Part shown: positions 7,397 through 16,418 of the stretch, one piece after another
How positions within the stretch are numbered: the stretch's first letter is position 1
Layout of the letters: every line of letters starts with the position of its first letter
Assembly (NCBI RefSeq): GCF_004103695.1
Contig: NZ_CP035280.1
Coordinates: forward strand, 992,001 to 1,056,000
Source of the DNA: Clostridium sp. JN-9
GTDB taxonomy: Bacteria > Bacillota > Clostridia > Clostridiales > Clostridiaceae
Length of the DNA stretch: 64,000 bases
Direction of reading: 5' to 3'
Program-made: the position numbers and the translations under genes
Notes under the pieces: generated by a model
The model's database searches: none
Told to the model about the DNA's origin: nothing
What the model saw: only the letters and a program-made list of their open reading frames with translations

Positions 7397-9061
7397 TCAC
7401 TCCCCCATATAATTAATTATACAGGAGTTCCATTTAATAGTCATATATAAAATTATATCCATTTTTGTTAAAGGGTATACATTCCACATAAAAAATGCAC
7501 ACCCTTTCGTTAAACCTGCATTAAGGGTGTGCATAACCTGATTTTTATTTATTAAAGTTGATGTTTGAATTAATAACATTACAGCTGCGAATACCGCAAT
7601 ATATCCCATTAAAGGCATTATGAATTTTAACCATTTATCATAGGTTACATCAACCATTGCCAGCGTTGCAAGAATAAGTCCTGTTGGGGTAATGAATGAT
7701 ATTAATCCTTGCCCAAACTGGTATGCACTTACTATTACATCTCTTGGTAATCCTACGGCATCAGCAAGTGGAGCCATAATTGGCATTGATAATACTGCAA
7801 GTCCTGATGATGATGGGATAAAGAATCCAAGAACTATAAATACCAAAAGCATTACCAGTATAAATGCTTTTGAGTTCATTCCCTGAACCATATTTGTTGC
7901 ACTATGAAGTATTGTGTCGGAAATTAATCCACTTTCCATAATTAGGTTAATTGATCTTGCTACTCCAATAACTAGTGCAACACCTACTAAGTCGGCAGCT
8001 CCTGAAACAAATCTATCAACGAACTGTTTTTCTCCAAGTCCTGAAATTACGCCTAAGCCTATACCTACAACTAAGAATAGTGCAGTCATTTCAGTAAACC
8101 ACCATTCCTGAGTAGAAACTCCCCAGATCATTACAACAAATGCCAATGTAAATATAATTATCATTAATTTACGTCTGGTAGTAAACTCGGGAACTTTTTT
8201 GTTTTCATGGTCTTTAAAGAACCTTTCTTCAATTTCGTCTTTTTGATCATATATTAATGATTTAGTTGGATCTTTTTTGATCTTATTACCATATCTAACA
8301 ATATAAACAATAGTTATTATTGTAGAAATTATTAAGCCTACTGTTCTTATGCCAAGGCCTTGGGTGAATGTTGTTCCAGCTGCATTTGAGGCAATAACTG
8401 ATGAAAATGGATTTACAGTAGAGAACATTGTACCAATTGATGATCCCATATAAAGAGCAGCAATACATACCATAGCATCATAGCCCGCCGCCATAAATAC
8501 CGGAACCAGTATTGGATACAGCGCAATAGTTTCTTCTGCCAGCCCAAAGGTTGTTCCACCTAAAGAAATCAACGCTGTAACAATAATAATCAGTAAGAAT
8601 TCTTTTCCTTTTGTAGCACGTGAAAGACTGGCAATACCAGCATCAAGGGCTCCACTGCTATTTAATACTCCAATACATCCACCAATTATAAGTACAAACA
8701 TAATAATGTCAACGGTATCATATACACCTTCTATTGGAGCTTGAATTATATTAACTAATCCTTGTGGATTTTGCTTTACTTTTTGGTATGTACCTGGAAT
8801 TGCTACAGGTTTACTAATACCTCCATCTTTAAATTTTTGTATATTCATATTAATTTTAAGATTATCTAATGTTGCCTGTGTACCTGGTAAGTCCTTTACA
8901 GAACCATCTGGCTTTGTTACTGTGAAAACGTTTTTAGTATCGTCATAAGCTAATTTTGAGTATGAGCCTGCTGGTACTACATAAGTAAGAACAGCTGCAA
9001 AAATTAAAACTATGAACAATACAGTAAATGCTGTAGGGAAACTCCTTTTCTTTTTACTCAT
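7397..9061 (-). CDS. YfcC-family carrier (DcuC/ArsB-like secondary transporter)
   Basis: A polytopic inner-membrane protein with about 12 hydrophobic segments. It starts MSKKKRSFPTAFTVLF after a strong GAGGAGGAATG ribosome site. YfcC proteins are ion-coupled carriers thought to handle C4-dicarboxylates or basic amino acids/peptides; the substrate here is unknown. The family region ends near ...LLIQTSTLINK. The frame then continues for about 40 codons through an obvious terminator hairpin (7496-7533) and stops 4 bases before the hydrolase start. A CAG codon at 7538-7540 sits where a TAG stop would be expected, so I infer loss of the original stop. Confidence 0.85.
   Translation of the reverse strand: MSKKKRSFPTAFTVLFIVLIFAAVLTYVVPAGSYSKLAYDDTKNVFTVTKPDGSVKDLPGTQATLDNLKINMNIQKFKDGGISKPVAIPGTYQKVKQNPQGLVNIIQAPIEGVYDTVDIIMFVLIIGGCIGVLNSSGALDAGIASLSRATKGKEFLLIIIVTALISLGGTTFGLAEETIALYPILVPVFMAAGYDAMVCIAALYMGSSIGTMFSTVNPFSSVIASNAAGTTFTQGLGIRTVGLIISTIITIVYIVRYGNKIKKDPTKSLIYDQKDEIEERFFKDHENKKVPEFTTRRKLMIIIFTLAFVVMIWGVSTQEWWFTEMTALFLVVGIGLGVISGLGEKQFVDRFVSGAADLVGVALVIGVARSINLIMESGLISDTILHSATNMVQGMNSKAFILVMLLVFIVLGFFIPSSSGLAVLSMPIMAPLADAVGLPRDVIVSAYQFGQGLISFITPTGLILATLAMVDVTYDKWLKFIMPLMGYIAVFAAVMLLIQTSTLINKNQVMHTLNAGLTKGCAFFMWNVYPLTKMDIILYMTIKWNSCIINYMGE
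7496..7533 (-). terminator. Rho-independent terminator now inside the YfcC reading frame
   Basis: An 11-bp perfect stem (TGCACACCCTT / AAGGGTGTGCA) is followed on the minus strand by a run of five or six T. It would normally end the carrier transcript. It is currently translated as the C-terminal extension. Confidence 0.85.
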
Positions 9062-9177
9062 TTTTCATTCCTCCTCATATAATAATTTTTGTGATAGAAA
9101 ACAAATGCATGTTATAATGAATAGGAAAATTAACCTATTTGCTGGAACATTTTATAATACCTCTTGAATAGAGGCTG

Positions 9178-9219
9178 AATTGACTTTAATTAGCTGATTT
9201 CGCTATTAAATTGTCAATT
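9178..9219 (-). promoter_or_regulatory. Long hairpin in the 5' untranslated region of the YfcC-type gene
   Basis: AATTGACTTTAATTAGC (9178-9194) pairs with GCTATTAAATTGTCAATT (9202-9219) with one bulge. It lies between the proposed promoter (9261-9289) and the start at 9061, so it would be transcribed. There is no T-run, so it is not a terminator. It may be an operator or an RNA-stabilising element. Confidence 0.4.
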
Positions 9220-9260
9220 AAATAGAATTAAACGATTAAATGGAATTAAAGGATACTATA

Positions 9261-9289
9261 ATTATATACTATGTAAAAATAAATGTAAA
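9261..9289 (-). promoter_or_regulatory. Sigma-A-type promoter of the YfcC-type gene
   Basis: On the minus strand TTTACA (9289-9284) and TATAAT (9266-9261) are separated by exactly 17 bases, about 200 bases before the start codon at 9061. Confidence 0.5.
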
Positions 9290-9427
9290 ATTGTCAAAGT
9301 TGAGAGTTTTTAGAGAATATATGTAGTTTTTTGATACTATGCATAAATATAAAAGCAATTGATTAGAATTTAACAAAATATACCCGGGTCTTTGATAGTT
9401 GTATAATAAAAAAGCACCGTACAGTAC

Positions 9428-9470
9428 AGTTAAAAGTTAAGAGTTAAAAGTTAAGAGTTAAAAGTTAAAA
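9428..9470. repeat. 14-bp AT-rich tandem repeat (AGTTAAAAGTTAAG type)
   Basis: Three consecutive 14-bp units of AGTTAAAAGTTAAG or a close variant, each made of two heptads. It lies in the 460-base gap between the YfcC-type gene and the ABC permease, where I see no gene. The same unit recurs at 13954 and, degenerate, at 54889. Confidence 0.8.
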
Positions 9471-9521
9471 GCTTTTTCTGGCTGCTAATTATAAGATAAA
9501 AACTTTTTGAGTGAATTAAAG

Positions 9522-10262
9522 TCATAATACCAAATCTTTCTTTTTCATGGCAGCCATACTTAAAAGCATAAAAACAGCAATATATATGCATGCGCATAAT
9601 GTAACCAGAAGCATATGTATGTTGTTTAAATCACCTGATGCACGGACAAAATCATATATATACATTCCTCCTCCTGCTAAAAAGTATACAGCACTTTTTA
9701 CACTATGCTCTATTATAACTGTCATAAACTGAATTCCTAATCCTATACCTATAATTTCACCGATACTGTTTACAAACATTGCAATGAAACTTATAAGTGT
9801 ACAAAATGACAAAAGGGGAAGTAATATATATGCATAACATTTTATATTAAATAAAAAATTTTTCATAAACTGTACTTGAATAGAAGTGCCGAAAACAGCA
9901 ACGCACACAATATAACTGGTTAAAAAGCTTATTGCAAGAAGTATAACTGCATATAAATATATGAACAAAAACTTGCCAGCTATGAGTTCTCTTCTTTTTA
10001 TTGGAGTAATAAGTGAAAACTTCATTGTTCCGTGTACATAATCTTCTGTTATGACACCTGATATAACTATTATCATAAATGCAGGAAGCATAGGCTTTAT
10101 CACCATCCCTGCGAAAGTTTCAAATACAAAGTTCTGAGCATCTATACCTGGATCTTTCATAAATGCCATAAGTATTATGCTTCCTATCAAAATTGCTGCA
10201 ATTATGTAGAACTTTTTTTCTTTAAACATTTTTATAAATTCATTTTTAAGAACTTTAAGCAT
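9522..10262 (-). CDS. ABC-2 type transporter permease
   Basis: 246 residues with six hydrophobic segments and the N-terminal LKVLKNEFIKMFKEKKFY motif typical of BcrB/ABC-2 permeases. It overlaps the ATPase gene by 8 bases, so the two are translationally coupled and form one transporter. Members of this class often export or confer resistance to peptide antibiotics; that role here is inferred from context (AgrC/AgrA-type regulators upstream), and the substrate is unknown. Confidence 0.85.
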   Translation of the reverse strand: MLKVLKNEFIKMFKEKKFYIIAAILIGSIILMAFMKDPGIDAQNFVFETFAGMVIKPMLPAFMIIVISGVITEDYVHGTMKFSLITPIKRRELIAGKFLFIYLYAVILLAISFLTSYIVCVAVFGTSIQVQFMKNFLFNIKCYAYILLPLLSFCTLISFIAMFVNSIGEIIGIGLGIQFMTVIIEHSVKSAVYFLAGGGMYIYDFVRASGDLNNIHMLLVTLCACIYIAVFMLLSMAAMKKKDLVL

Positions 10263-11178
10263 AATTTCTTTCTCCTTCCATGATATTTAAAAAATAATCT
10301 TCCAATGAATTTTCTTTACATGAAATGTTTTCTATATTCACATCGTTGTCAACTAAAATCTTATTGATATTTTGAAAATTACCTTTTTTTATTTTGACCC
10401 TTACACCATATTCATAATTATCTATTTTACATTTGATATTTATGCCATTTATCAAACGTACAGTCTTTTCCTTTTCTCTTGTATGTATTTCTATTATTTC
10501 TTCATTTGTATCAAGAAGCTCATCAATGTATCCCTGAACCTTAAGCTTTCCTTTTTTTATTATGCCTATTCTATTGCACACCATCTCAATTTCACTCAAT
10601 ATGTGTGAAGATATCATGAATGTAACTTTATATTTTTGGGACAAATTCTGTATAAGCTCACGTATCTCTTTTATACCCTGAGGATCTAATCCATTTGTAG
10701 GCTCATCCAATATAACTATATTTGGATTATTTAAAAATGCTCTTGCTATGCCAAGCCTTTGTTTCATACCCAAGGAATATTTGGATACATCTTTATTCTT
10801 GGCAGAAGTCATACCAACCATTTCGAGAACTTCATCTACTCTTTTTTTAGGCACATCATGTAAATTTGCCATCATAAGAAGATTTGTATAACCAGATAAA
10901 TCTCCATAAAAGCATGGTGCTTCTACCATAGCTCCTATTCTGCTTATGGCTTTATCCCGTTCACTTGCTGCATTATACCCGTTTATGAAAACCTCCCCTG
11001 AAGTAGGCTTTATAAGACCGAGAATACTTTTTATGGTAGTACTTTTTCCTGCACCGTTAGGCCCGAGAAATCCATACACATCACCTTCATAAACGGAAAT
11101 ATTTAAATTATCAACTGCTTTCTGATTTTTATATTCTTTTGTTAAATTAAGTGTTTCCAGTAGACATCTCTTTGTCAT
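10255..11178 (-). CDS. ABC transporter ATP-binding protein (BcrA-like)
   Basis: 307-residue nucleotide-binding subunit with Walker A GPNGAGKST, signature YSLGMKQR, Walker B IVILDEPTNGLD and switch His in ISSHIL. The C-terminal extension after residue 220 is usual for BcrA-type ATPases. The start follows AAGGAGCTGATT. It energises the permease encoded immediately downstream. A 150-base gap with a perfect palindrome separates it from the sensor kinase gene upstream. Confidence 0.92.
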   Translation of the reverse strand: MTKRCLLETLNLTKEYKNQKAVDNLNISVYEGDVYGFLGPNGAGKSTTIKSILGLIKPTSGEVFINGYNAASERDKAISRIGAMVEAPCFYGDLSGYTNLLMMANLHDVPKKRVDEVLEMVGMTSAKNKDVSKYSLGMKQRLGIARAFLNNPNIVILDEPTNGLDPQGIKEIRELIQNLSQKYKVTFMISSHILSEIEMVCNRIGIIKKGKLKVQGYIDELLDTNEEIIEIHTREKEKTVRLINGINIKCKIDNYEYGVRVKIKKGNFQNINKILVDNDVNIENISCKENSLEDYFLNIMEGERNYA

Positions 11179-11248
11179 ATATAATCAGCTCCTTATCTTG
11201 ACTATATACTATCAAAGTTTTCACAATAAATTTTCATGCATATCACAA

Positions 11249-11276
11249 GGGGCACTTATGAATTCATAAGTGCCCC
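11249..11276. promoter_or_regulatory. 28-bp perfect palindrome between kinase and ABC genes
   Basis: GGGGCACTTATGAA and its exact complement meet at an EcoRI-like centre with no loop. Neither strand has a T-run directly after it, so a simple terminator is not well supported. It lies upstream of the ABC ATPase gene, so it could be an operator, or an attenuating hairpin in the operon. Confidence 0.5.
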
Positions 11277-11328
11277 GCAATTAACGGTTATGATTAAACT
11301 TTTTACGTTTAAGATATCAATTATTAAA

Positions 11329-12660
11329 TTATTTAATCCACAATTCCTGAATAAACATATTATCTTCAACAGATGTGTTGATTAACACATTATCATATTT
11401 TGTATCTATTATATTTTTCACTGTGTATAATCCTAAACCGCGTCCTTGGCCTTTAGTTGAAAAGCCTTCCCTATATATTTTATGGATTACCGGATTTTTG
11501 CCAAAATAGTTGTTTTGTATTGCTATGATTATGTAATTTTTCCTGCTTACAATACACAAATTGATTTTTGGCTTCTCACATTCTGCAGCTGCCTCCATGG
11601 CATTGTCCATAAGTATTCCAATTATCCTGCACAAATCCATTATATTCATTGATACTGCCTCAATGTTCTCTACAATATCCACTTGGATATCAATATTCAT
11701 TGACAGTGCTTTTATAAGCTTGGAAGACAGAATAGCTTTTAACCCTGAAACATTTATGTACTTAAGCTTATCAATATTGCTGCTGCTCCACTTGATATCT
11801 TTATCCATATTTATAACATTTTCATAAAAAAACCTCTGAAGCCCTACGATGTCAGAAGTATCTATGTATTCTTTAAGCGGTGCAATCATATTCATATAAT
11901 CATGCTTAAACCTTCTGGTTTGTGAATACATGTCCTCTACAATGTGGGAATATTCCTCTATCTCACTCTTTTCTTCTATTTCTCTTTTGAGTTTCAATTT
12001 AATCTCAACACTTCTGTCGTAATTATAAATTATTGTGCTTATAAGCATAATGAATATAAGAGGAAGTGCCTGTGGAAAAAAGTTTCCGTATATAAATTCA
12101 GACTGCTCATTATTTACCAATTGAGAAACCTTAAAGAGCACATACATAATCATGGAAAAAGGTATGCTCGTTACCAAAATCATTTTTAATCTTATGGAAG
12201 ACACTGAAGGCTCTCTTTTTATCTTTTTTATAGAACTGATAAAACTTATAATAATACACACAATGGTTAAGATAATAAGCATTAATAAAAACTGTATCAA
12301 TATATTCTCTAAAGGAATATTATAAAGCTGCCTTCCTGAGAATGCATAAATAAATGTATATACTGAATTTGCCAGATACACCGCATAAATGGTCATCTGT
12401 ATTTTAATTTTGTTTGTATCCTTGTTGTTTAATAGCTGGATTATCATGATAGTAACAAGCATAGGAAGTATAAGTGTATATGAGCCGATATTTAGTATCA
12501 TCCCAATCATAAAAGAAAATAAGAAATACTCTTTAATTTCCTTTATGTCTATTATTTTTTTATACAAAATATATATGGAGATGCAGCATAAAATGCTTGT
12601 AAGGAAAGATGGTATAATCATATAAGATAAAAAATTTGTAATAAACTTTTCTAATGTCAT
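11329..12660 (-). CDS. Sensor histidine kinase, AgrC-like (GHKL type)
   Basis: 443 residues. The N-terminal half has about six membrane helices; the C-terminal half is a HPK10-type kinase with phosphoacceptor RFKHDYMN, N-box MDNAMEAA and G-box GRGLGLYTVK. It would phosphorylate the response regulator encoded just upstream, whose gene overlaps by 4 bases. No agrB/agrD or other peptide gene is nearby, so the signal is unknown; antibiotic-type peptides are plausible given the ABC genes downstream. Confidence 0.9.
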   Translation of the reverse strand: MTLEKFITNFLSYMIIPSFLTSILCCISIYILYKKIIDIKEIKEYFLFSFMIGMILNIGSYTLILPMLVTIMIIQLLNNKDTNKIKIQMTIYAVYLANSVYTFIYAFSGRQLYNIPLENILIQFLLMLIILTIVCIIISFISSIKKIKREPSVSSIRLKMILVTSIPFSMIMYVLFKVSQLVNNEQSEFIYGNFFPQALPLIFIMLISTIIYNYDRSVEIKLKLKREIEEKSEIEEYSHIVEDMYSQTRRFKHDYMNMIAPLKEYIDTSDIVGLQRFFYENVINMDKDIKWSSSNIDKLKYINVSGLKAILSSKLIKALSMNIDIQVDIVENIEAVSMNIMDLCRIIGILMDNAMEAAAECEKPKINLCIVSRKNYIIIAIQNNYFGKNPVIHKIYREGFSTKGQGRGLGLYTVKNIIDTKYDNVLINTSVEDNMFIQELWIK

Positions 12661-13376
12661 GCCAAAAGCCCCTTCATAAACTTAAATGAAACATAACATT
12701 CTTCACCATTTGTCATTATAATTGTTTTGGTTTTCCTGTTTATTTCACTGATTTTATCCTTGTTTACTATGTATGATTTGTGGCATCTGTAAAAGTTTTT
12801 CGGGAGCATCTCATATATGTCCTTCAGGTTGCCATAGAATTCAATCTGCCTGTTTTCCTCGTGAACTTTTATCTTATGAGCCATACCCGTAGTTTCTACA
12901 AACAATATATCGCTGGGCTTAACATTTATTACCCTTTCATCAGTATGTATGGAAATATAATCTTCATTGTGATTTCCTTTATAATAAGTGTTGTAAGCTT
13001 TTATAAGACAGCCTGCCACTCTTTCCTTAAAATCATCATCATCTTTAATCACATAGTCCATAGCCTCTACCTTATATTTAAATGCAAAGCAGCTCATTTC
13101 AAGATGAGTGGTAGTAAATATTATAAACCCCTCTGTATCTTTTTCCCTTATCCTGCTTCCAAGCTTTATACCATTTATATCGCTCTTTAAATCTACATCT
13201 AAAAAATAAATTCCTGTCATATCATTTTTGTCCACATAATCCATTACTTCCTGTGGCTCTCCTGTGCAGAGACAGATTTTTAAATTAAGTCCTTCCCTTA
13301 AAATTATATTTTCAATAAGTTTTTTAAGATTATTTCTATGCACTGAATTATCTTCACAAATTATTACTTTCAACAT
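12657..13376 (-). CDS. LytTR-family response regulator (AgrA-like)
   Basis: 239 residues: receiver domain with acidic pair ED near the start, phosphorylated Asp in FLDVDL and Lys near MDYVIK, then a LytTR DNA-binding domain (DERVINVKPSDILFVE ... NFYRCHKSYIVN). It is the first gene of the regulator-kinase-ABC group and is the likely activator of the transporter genes. LytTR proteins bind paired direct repeats; I could not identify such a pair with confidence. Confidence 0.9.
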   Translation of the reverse strand: MLKVIICEDNSVHRNNLKKLIENIILREGLNLKICLCTGEPQEVMDYVDKNDMTGIYFLDVDLKSDINGIKLGSRIREKDTEGFIIFTTTHLEMSCFAFKYKVEAMDYVIKDDDDFKERVAGCLIKAYNTYYKGNHNEDYISIHTDERVINVKPSDILFVETTGMAHKIKVHEENRQIEFYGNLKDIYEMLPKNFYRCHKSYIVNKDKISEINRKTKTIIMTNGEECYVSFKFMKGLLA

Positions 13377-13509
13377 TTACCTCACCCTCATACACAATTG
13401 TATCATAATTTGATTGGAAGTTTTTACACCCCTGGGGCAATTATATTTACAATGCATTTGATGTATAATTATTTATAATAAATCAAAATTGTTTTAGGTG
13501 GATAGATTA

Positions 13510-13959
13510 ATGCGTAAAAAATATGTTATTACAATATTATTAACAATGCTGTTCTTTTTTCTGCTGATTGTTTGTTCTTATAATAAAAATGAAAAGATGT
13601 CTATTAAGGACATCATAAATAATGAACATATCAATATCACCAAAGTTATTATTTATGATGGAAGAGGGGGATATAATAAACCACTTACTTTAGAAAGCAA
13701 AAAAAAGATAAGAACTCTAATGGACTATTTATATAAATATGTTATAAAAAAGGTAAATCATGCTGAACCTGCAGTTGGGTGGAGTCACAAAGTTATCCTT
13801 TATGATGGTTACAAAGAAGTTATGTCTATAATATTAAATAATCCATTAGAAATAAATAACGAATATTATAGTATTTTGGAAGGTACCTTAGACTCAAAAG
13901 AGATTGATAAGTTAATAAATTCAATAGATAAGAATTGGAGTATTATTCCCTACAGTTAA
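13510..13959 (+). CDS. Hypothetical membrane-anchored or secreted protein
   Basis: 149 residues beginning MRKKYVITILL, with one N-terminal hydrophobic helix ending in LIVCSYNK, which is close to but not a standard lipobox. The rest is a soluble alpha/beta-like region with no family I recognise. An upstream GTG (13498) is in frame, but it forms part of the AGGTGG ribosome site, so ATG 13510 is chosen. The stop codon TAA lies inside the heptad repeat that begins at 13954. Confidence 0.6.
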   Translation: MRKKYVITILLTMLFFFLLIVCSYNKNEKMSIKDIINNEHINITKVIIYDGRGGYNKPLTLESKKKIRTLMDYLYKYVIKKVNHAEPAVGWSHKVILYDGYKEVMSIILNNPLEINNEYYSILEGTLDSKEIDKLINSIDKNWSIIPYS

Positions 13960-14036
13960 AAGTTAAAAGTTAAAGGATAATAGCTTAAAAAAAGTTTTTA
14001 CTTCTTAGTTTTTACTTCTTAGTTTTTAGTTCTTAG
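13954..14036. repeat. Paired AT-rich heptad arrays in opposite orientation
   Basis: AGTTAAA-type heptads at 13954-13976 are followed by three 14-bp units TTTTTACTTCTTAG (13995-14036), which read as the complement of the same kind of unit. The two arms could fold into an imperfect hairpin. The first array overlaps the end of the preceding gene. Confidence 0.7.
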
Positions 14037-14127
14037 CTAAAATGGTTCTTACTTAAAAATTCTTACATCACGGGGACTGTTCCACTGGTCACTATGTACG
14101 ATCCATATAAATAGGGGGAATCATTAA

Positions 14128-14721
14128 ATGAAAAAGATTTCTGGAATTATAACTAATAAAAGCGGTGAGGTTTTAGAAAATGTATTTGTAGCATTAAAAG
14201 ATTCAAGGTTTGAAGATGTTCTTTCTACCACAACAAATGAAAATGGAGAATACTTATTAGAAGCTGAAGAAGGATACTACCCATTTCTAATTGCAGTGAG
14301 AGAATATGCTGAAAATTTCCTGGAATATTGGTGTCAGAACATCTATCTGATAGGCGATATAGAAATTAATGCTAAAATAGATAAGCTTGAAATATATGGA
14401 CTAAATTGTTTTGTAATAAAAGGTGCTTATCCTGCTTTGACAATATACTTCAGACCAATGAGTTTATCAAGAATCTGTAAAAAGGAAAAAGACATTGCAC
14501 CTATACTTTCGTCAGAGATGGTTAATGCATCAGTAAACGGAATACCTTCAAAAATATATCTTTTAAACAAAGTTAGAGAATTTTGCGGAGATTGTAATAT
14601 GACAGCATATCTCATGCAAATTTCACACCCATCAGAACTTCGGGAAAAAGAAAAGAACCTTTTGCATATTCATGTTATGGATGAATCAGGCAACATAGGA
14701 GAGGCTTCATTATATTTTTAG
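14128..14721 (+). CDS. Carboxypeptidase-regulatory-like (CnaB-type fold) domain protein
   Basis: 197 residues without a signal peptide. Residues 1-75 form a carboxypeptidase-regulatory-like beta-sandwich (ISGIITNKSGEVLENVFV ... NENGEYLL). The remainder, with several Cys residues, is not recognised. Start follows AGGGGGAATC. It converges on the collagen-like gene. Similar intracellular proteins in clostridia are sometimes spore-associated, but nothing in the sequence proves this. Confidence 0.65.
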   Translation: MKKISGIITNKSGEVLENVFVALKDSRFEDVLSTTTNENGEYLLEAEEGYYPFLIAVREYAENFLEYWCQNIYLIGDIEINAKIDKLEIYGLNCFVIKGAYPALTIYFRPMSLSRICKKEKDIAPILSSEMVNASVNGIPSKIYLLNKVREFCGDCNMTAYLMQISHPSELREKEKNLLHIHVMDESGNIGEASLYF

Positions 14722-14753
14722 TTATGCTGTCTTCAAACTTCTAAAAGCATAAG

Positions 14754-14783
14754 AATAAGATGCAGCTGTAACTGCATCTTATT
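14754..14783. terminator. Bidirectional terminator between convergent genes
   Basis: A 12-bp perfect stem AATAAGATGCAG / CTGCATCTTATT with a 6-base loop, between the stops of the genes at 14721 and 14795. T-rich sequence follows on both sides. Confidence 0.8.
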
Positions 14784-14794
14784 CAAGTTTTGCC

Positions 14795-16153
14795 TTAACT
14801 AATTTCTTCTATGCTGCAAGTAGAGACTATTGTGGATGTTCCAAGGACTGCTAGTCCAAAAGCAACACCTGTTACTGGATTTGGATTTAGTAAACTTCCA
14901 CCTGCTATTACATTTATTTCTTCTTTACATCTAATCATTGATTTTAATACTCTTCTCATTTCACTTTCACACTCAGCTTCACACCCTGTTGGACATGGTG
15001 ATGGAGGTGGAAGAAATTCTATTTTACATGATCCATTGTTATTAAAGAAGGAATCGCAGCCTGTGAGAGTTATTGCAACTATCTTGCAGACATTTATTAT
15101 ACGCGTTTTACATCCTGTTGAATCTCTTAGCACTAAGGCACCTTCATTTGTAAGTCTAATTGGTATACCCTCAGCTGAACCTGAATTACAATAGTTAACT
15201 ATTATAGTTGATCGCGGGAATATATTAATTATCTGTCTTAAAACATTCTTAATTTGTTCTGTACATAAGCAGTGAAAATCACAACAAGATTCTCCTTTAG
15301 GACCCTGCTCTCCTTTAGGTCCCCTTGGACCAGGACAGCCGGGATCGCCTTGATAACCTCTTGGGCCGGGACATCCGGGATCGCCTTTAGGGCCACGTAG
15401 ACCTTGACAGCCGGGGTCACCTTGATGACCTCTTGGGCCGGGACAGCCAGGATCACCTTTGCAGCCTTTAGGACCTCTTGGGCCAGGACAGCCAGGTTCA
15501 CCTTTGCATCCTCTAGGACCCATAGGACCAGGACAGCCGGGGTCACCTTTGCATCCTCTAGGACCCATAGGACCAGGATAGCCAGGATCACCTTTATCGC
15601 CTTTATGTCCAGGATCACCCTGATTCCCTTTTTCACCTTTTTCACCTTTTATTCCAGGATCACCCTGATTTCCTTTTTCGCCTTGAAGTCCAGGATCTCC
15701 CTTTTCACCTTGGAATCCAGGATCACCTTGATCACCTTTAACCCCAGGTTCGCCTTTGCACCCTTTAGGACCCATAGGGCCAGGACATCCAGGGTCACCT
15801 TTGCATCCTTTAGGCCCCATAGGACCAGGACAGCCAGGGTCACCTTTGCATCCCTTAGGGCCTCTAGGACCAGGCTTTCCGCAAACTGTTATACAATGGT
15901 CGCAGCACTCATCACTTGATTCATCATGACAATAATCCTCTTGTTCATCTGGACACTCATGGCAATCATTGCAATCATATTCTGGCTCATCTGGATATTT
16001 ACCGCACTCTGTATAATAATTATCAACTCCATCCATAAGGTTGTCGTTGTCTATGTCAAATGCTGTTTCGCTGTTTTGAATATATTCATTCTTAGGTTTA
16101 TCATCAAATTTGCATCTATTGGTTGAAGTATAGTATTTTATATCCTTTAGCAT
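14795..16153 (-). CDS. Cysteine-rich collagen-like (BclA-type) surface protein
   Basis: 452 residues. After an acidic, Cys-rich N-terminal region (residues 1-93) comes a long run of about 65 Gly-X-Y triplets (about residues 94-290), mostly [15 protein letters not shown] and GEKG blocks. A Cys-rich globular C-terminal domain follows (about 160 residues). There is no signal peptide or LPXTG, as in BclA-like exosporium fibres that assemble on the spore, so spore-surface location is inferred. Regular Cys within the triplets is unusual and could allow disulfide links between chains. The internal DNA repeats make the copy number prone to change. Start follows AGGGGGAAAT. Confidence 0.85.
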   Translation of the reverse strand: MLKDIKYYTSTNRCKFDDKPKNEYIQNSETAFDIDNDNLMDGVDNYYTECGKYPDEPEYDCNDCHECPDEQEDYCHDESSDECCDHCITVCGKPGPRGPKGCKGDPGCPGPMGPKGCKGDPGCPGPMGPKGCKGEPGVKGDQGDPGFQGEKGDPGLQGEKGNQGDPGIKGEKGEKGNQGDPGHKGDKGDPGYPGPMGPRGCKGDPGCPGPMGPRGCKGEPGCPGPRGPKGCKGDPGCPGPRGHQGDPGCQGLRGPKGDPGCPGPRGYQGDPGCPGPRGPKGEQGPKGESCCDFHCLCTEQIKNVLRQIINIFPRSTIIVNYCNSGSAEGIPIRLTNEGALVLRDSTGCKTRIINVCKIVAITLTGCDSFFNNNGSCKIEFLPPPSPCPTGCEAECESEMRRVLKSMIRCKEEINVIAGGSLLNPNPVTGVAFGLAVLGTSTIVSTCSIEEIS

Positions 16154-16212
16154 ATTTTTATTTCCCCCTTTTTATAACAATTTACACAACATGTCCATTT
16201 TTATATCAGAAT

Positions 16213-16259
16213 AAAAATTAATAAATTAATTTTTATTAATTTAAGGAATTGCTCCTTAA
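16213..16259. other. Two adjacent hairpins between divergent genes
   Basis: AAATTAATAAA pairs with TTTATTAATTT (about 16216-16242), followed directly by TTAAGGA / TCCTTAA (16241-16259). They lie between the start regions of the collagen-like and KimA-like genes. I found no riboswitch of the c-di-AMP (ydaO) class here, although kimA genes often have one. Confidence 0.4.
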
Positions 16260-16418
16260 TACATAATATGACCACTTGCTAAGACGGTGACAACATTGTT
16301 TACATTGATACTACTATTTTGGTTAGAAATATTTTCAGCATATGTATAATTAGTAAAAAAAAGCTCACTATAAATACATAATGTAAAAAATAACTAAACC
16401 TAAAATGGGGGTATTATT

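Noticed and set aside
14068-14084. CGGGGACTGTTCC as a member of the GGGGACGGTTAAC family
   Set aside because: Core differs at several bases and lacks the TTAAC end; similarity may be chance.
15280-15870. CRISPR-like regular repeats
   Set aside because: They are Gly-X-Y codon repeats of a coding sequence with variable unit length and no unique spacers.
14811-15919. Several long frames on both strands inside the collagen-like gene
   Set aside because: Produced by the periodic GC-richer triplet repeats; none has a ribosome site and all lie in alternate frames of a clear gene.
16154-16418. c-di-AMP (ydaO) riboswitch before the KimA-like gene
   Set aside because: Expected by analogy with Bacillus, but none of its conserved blocks is visible.
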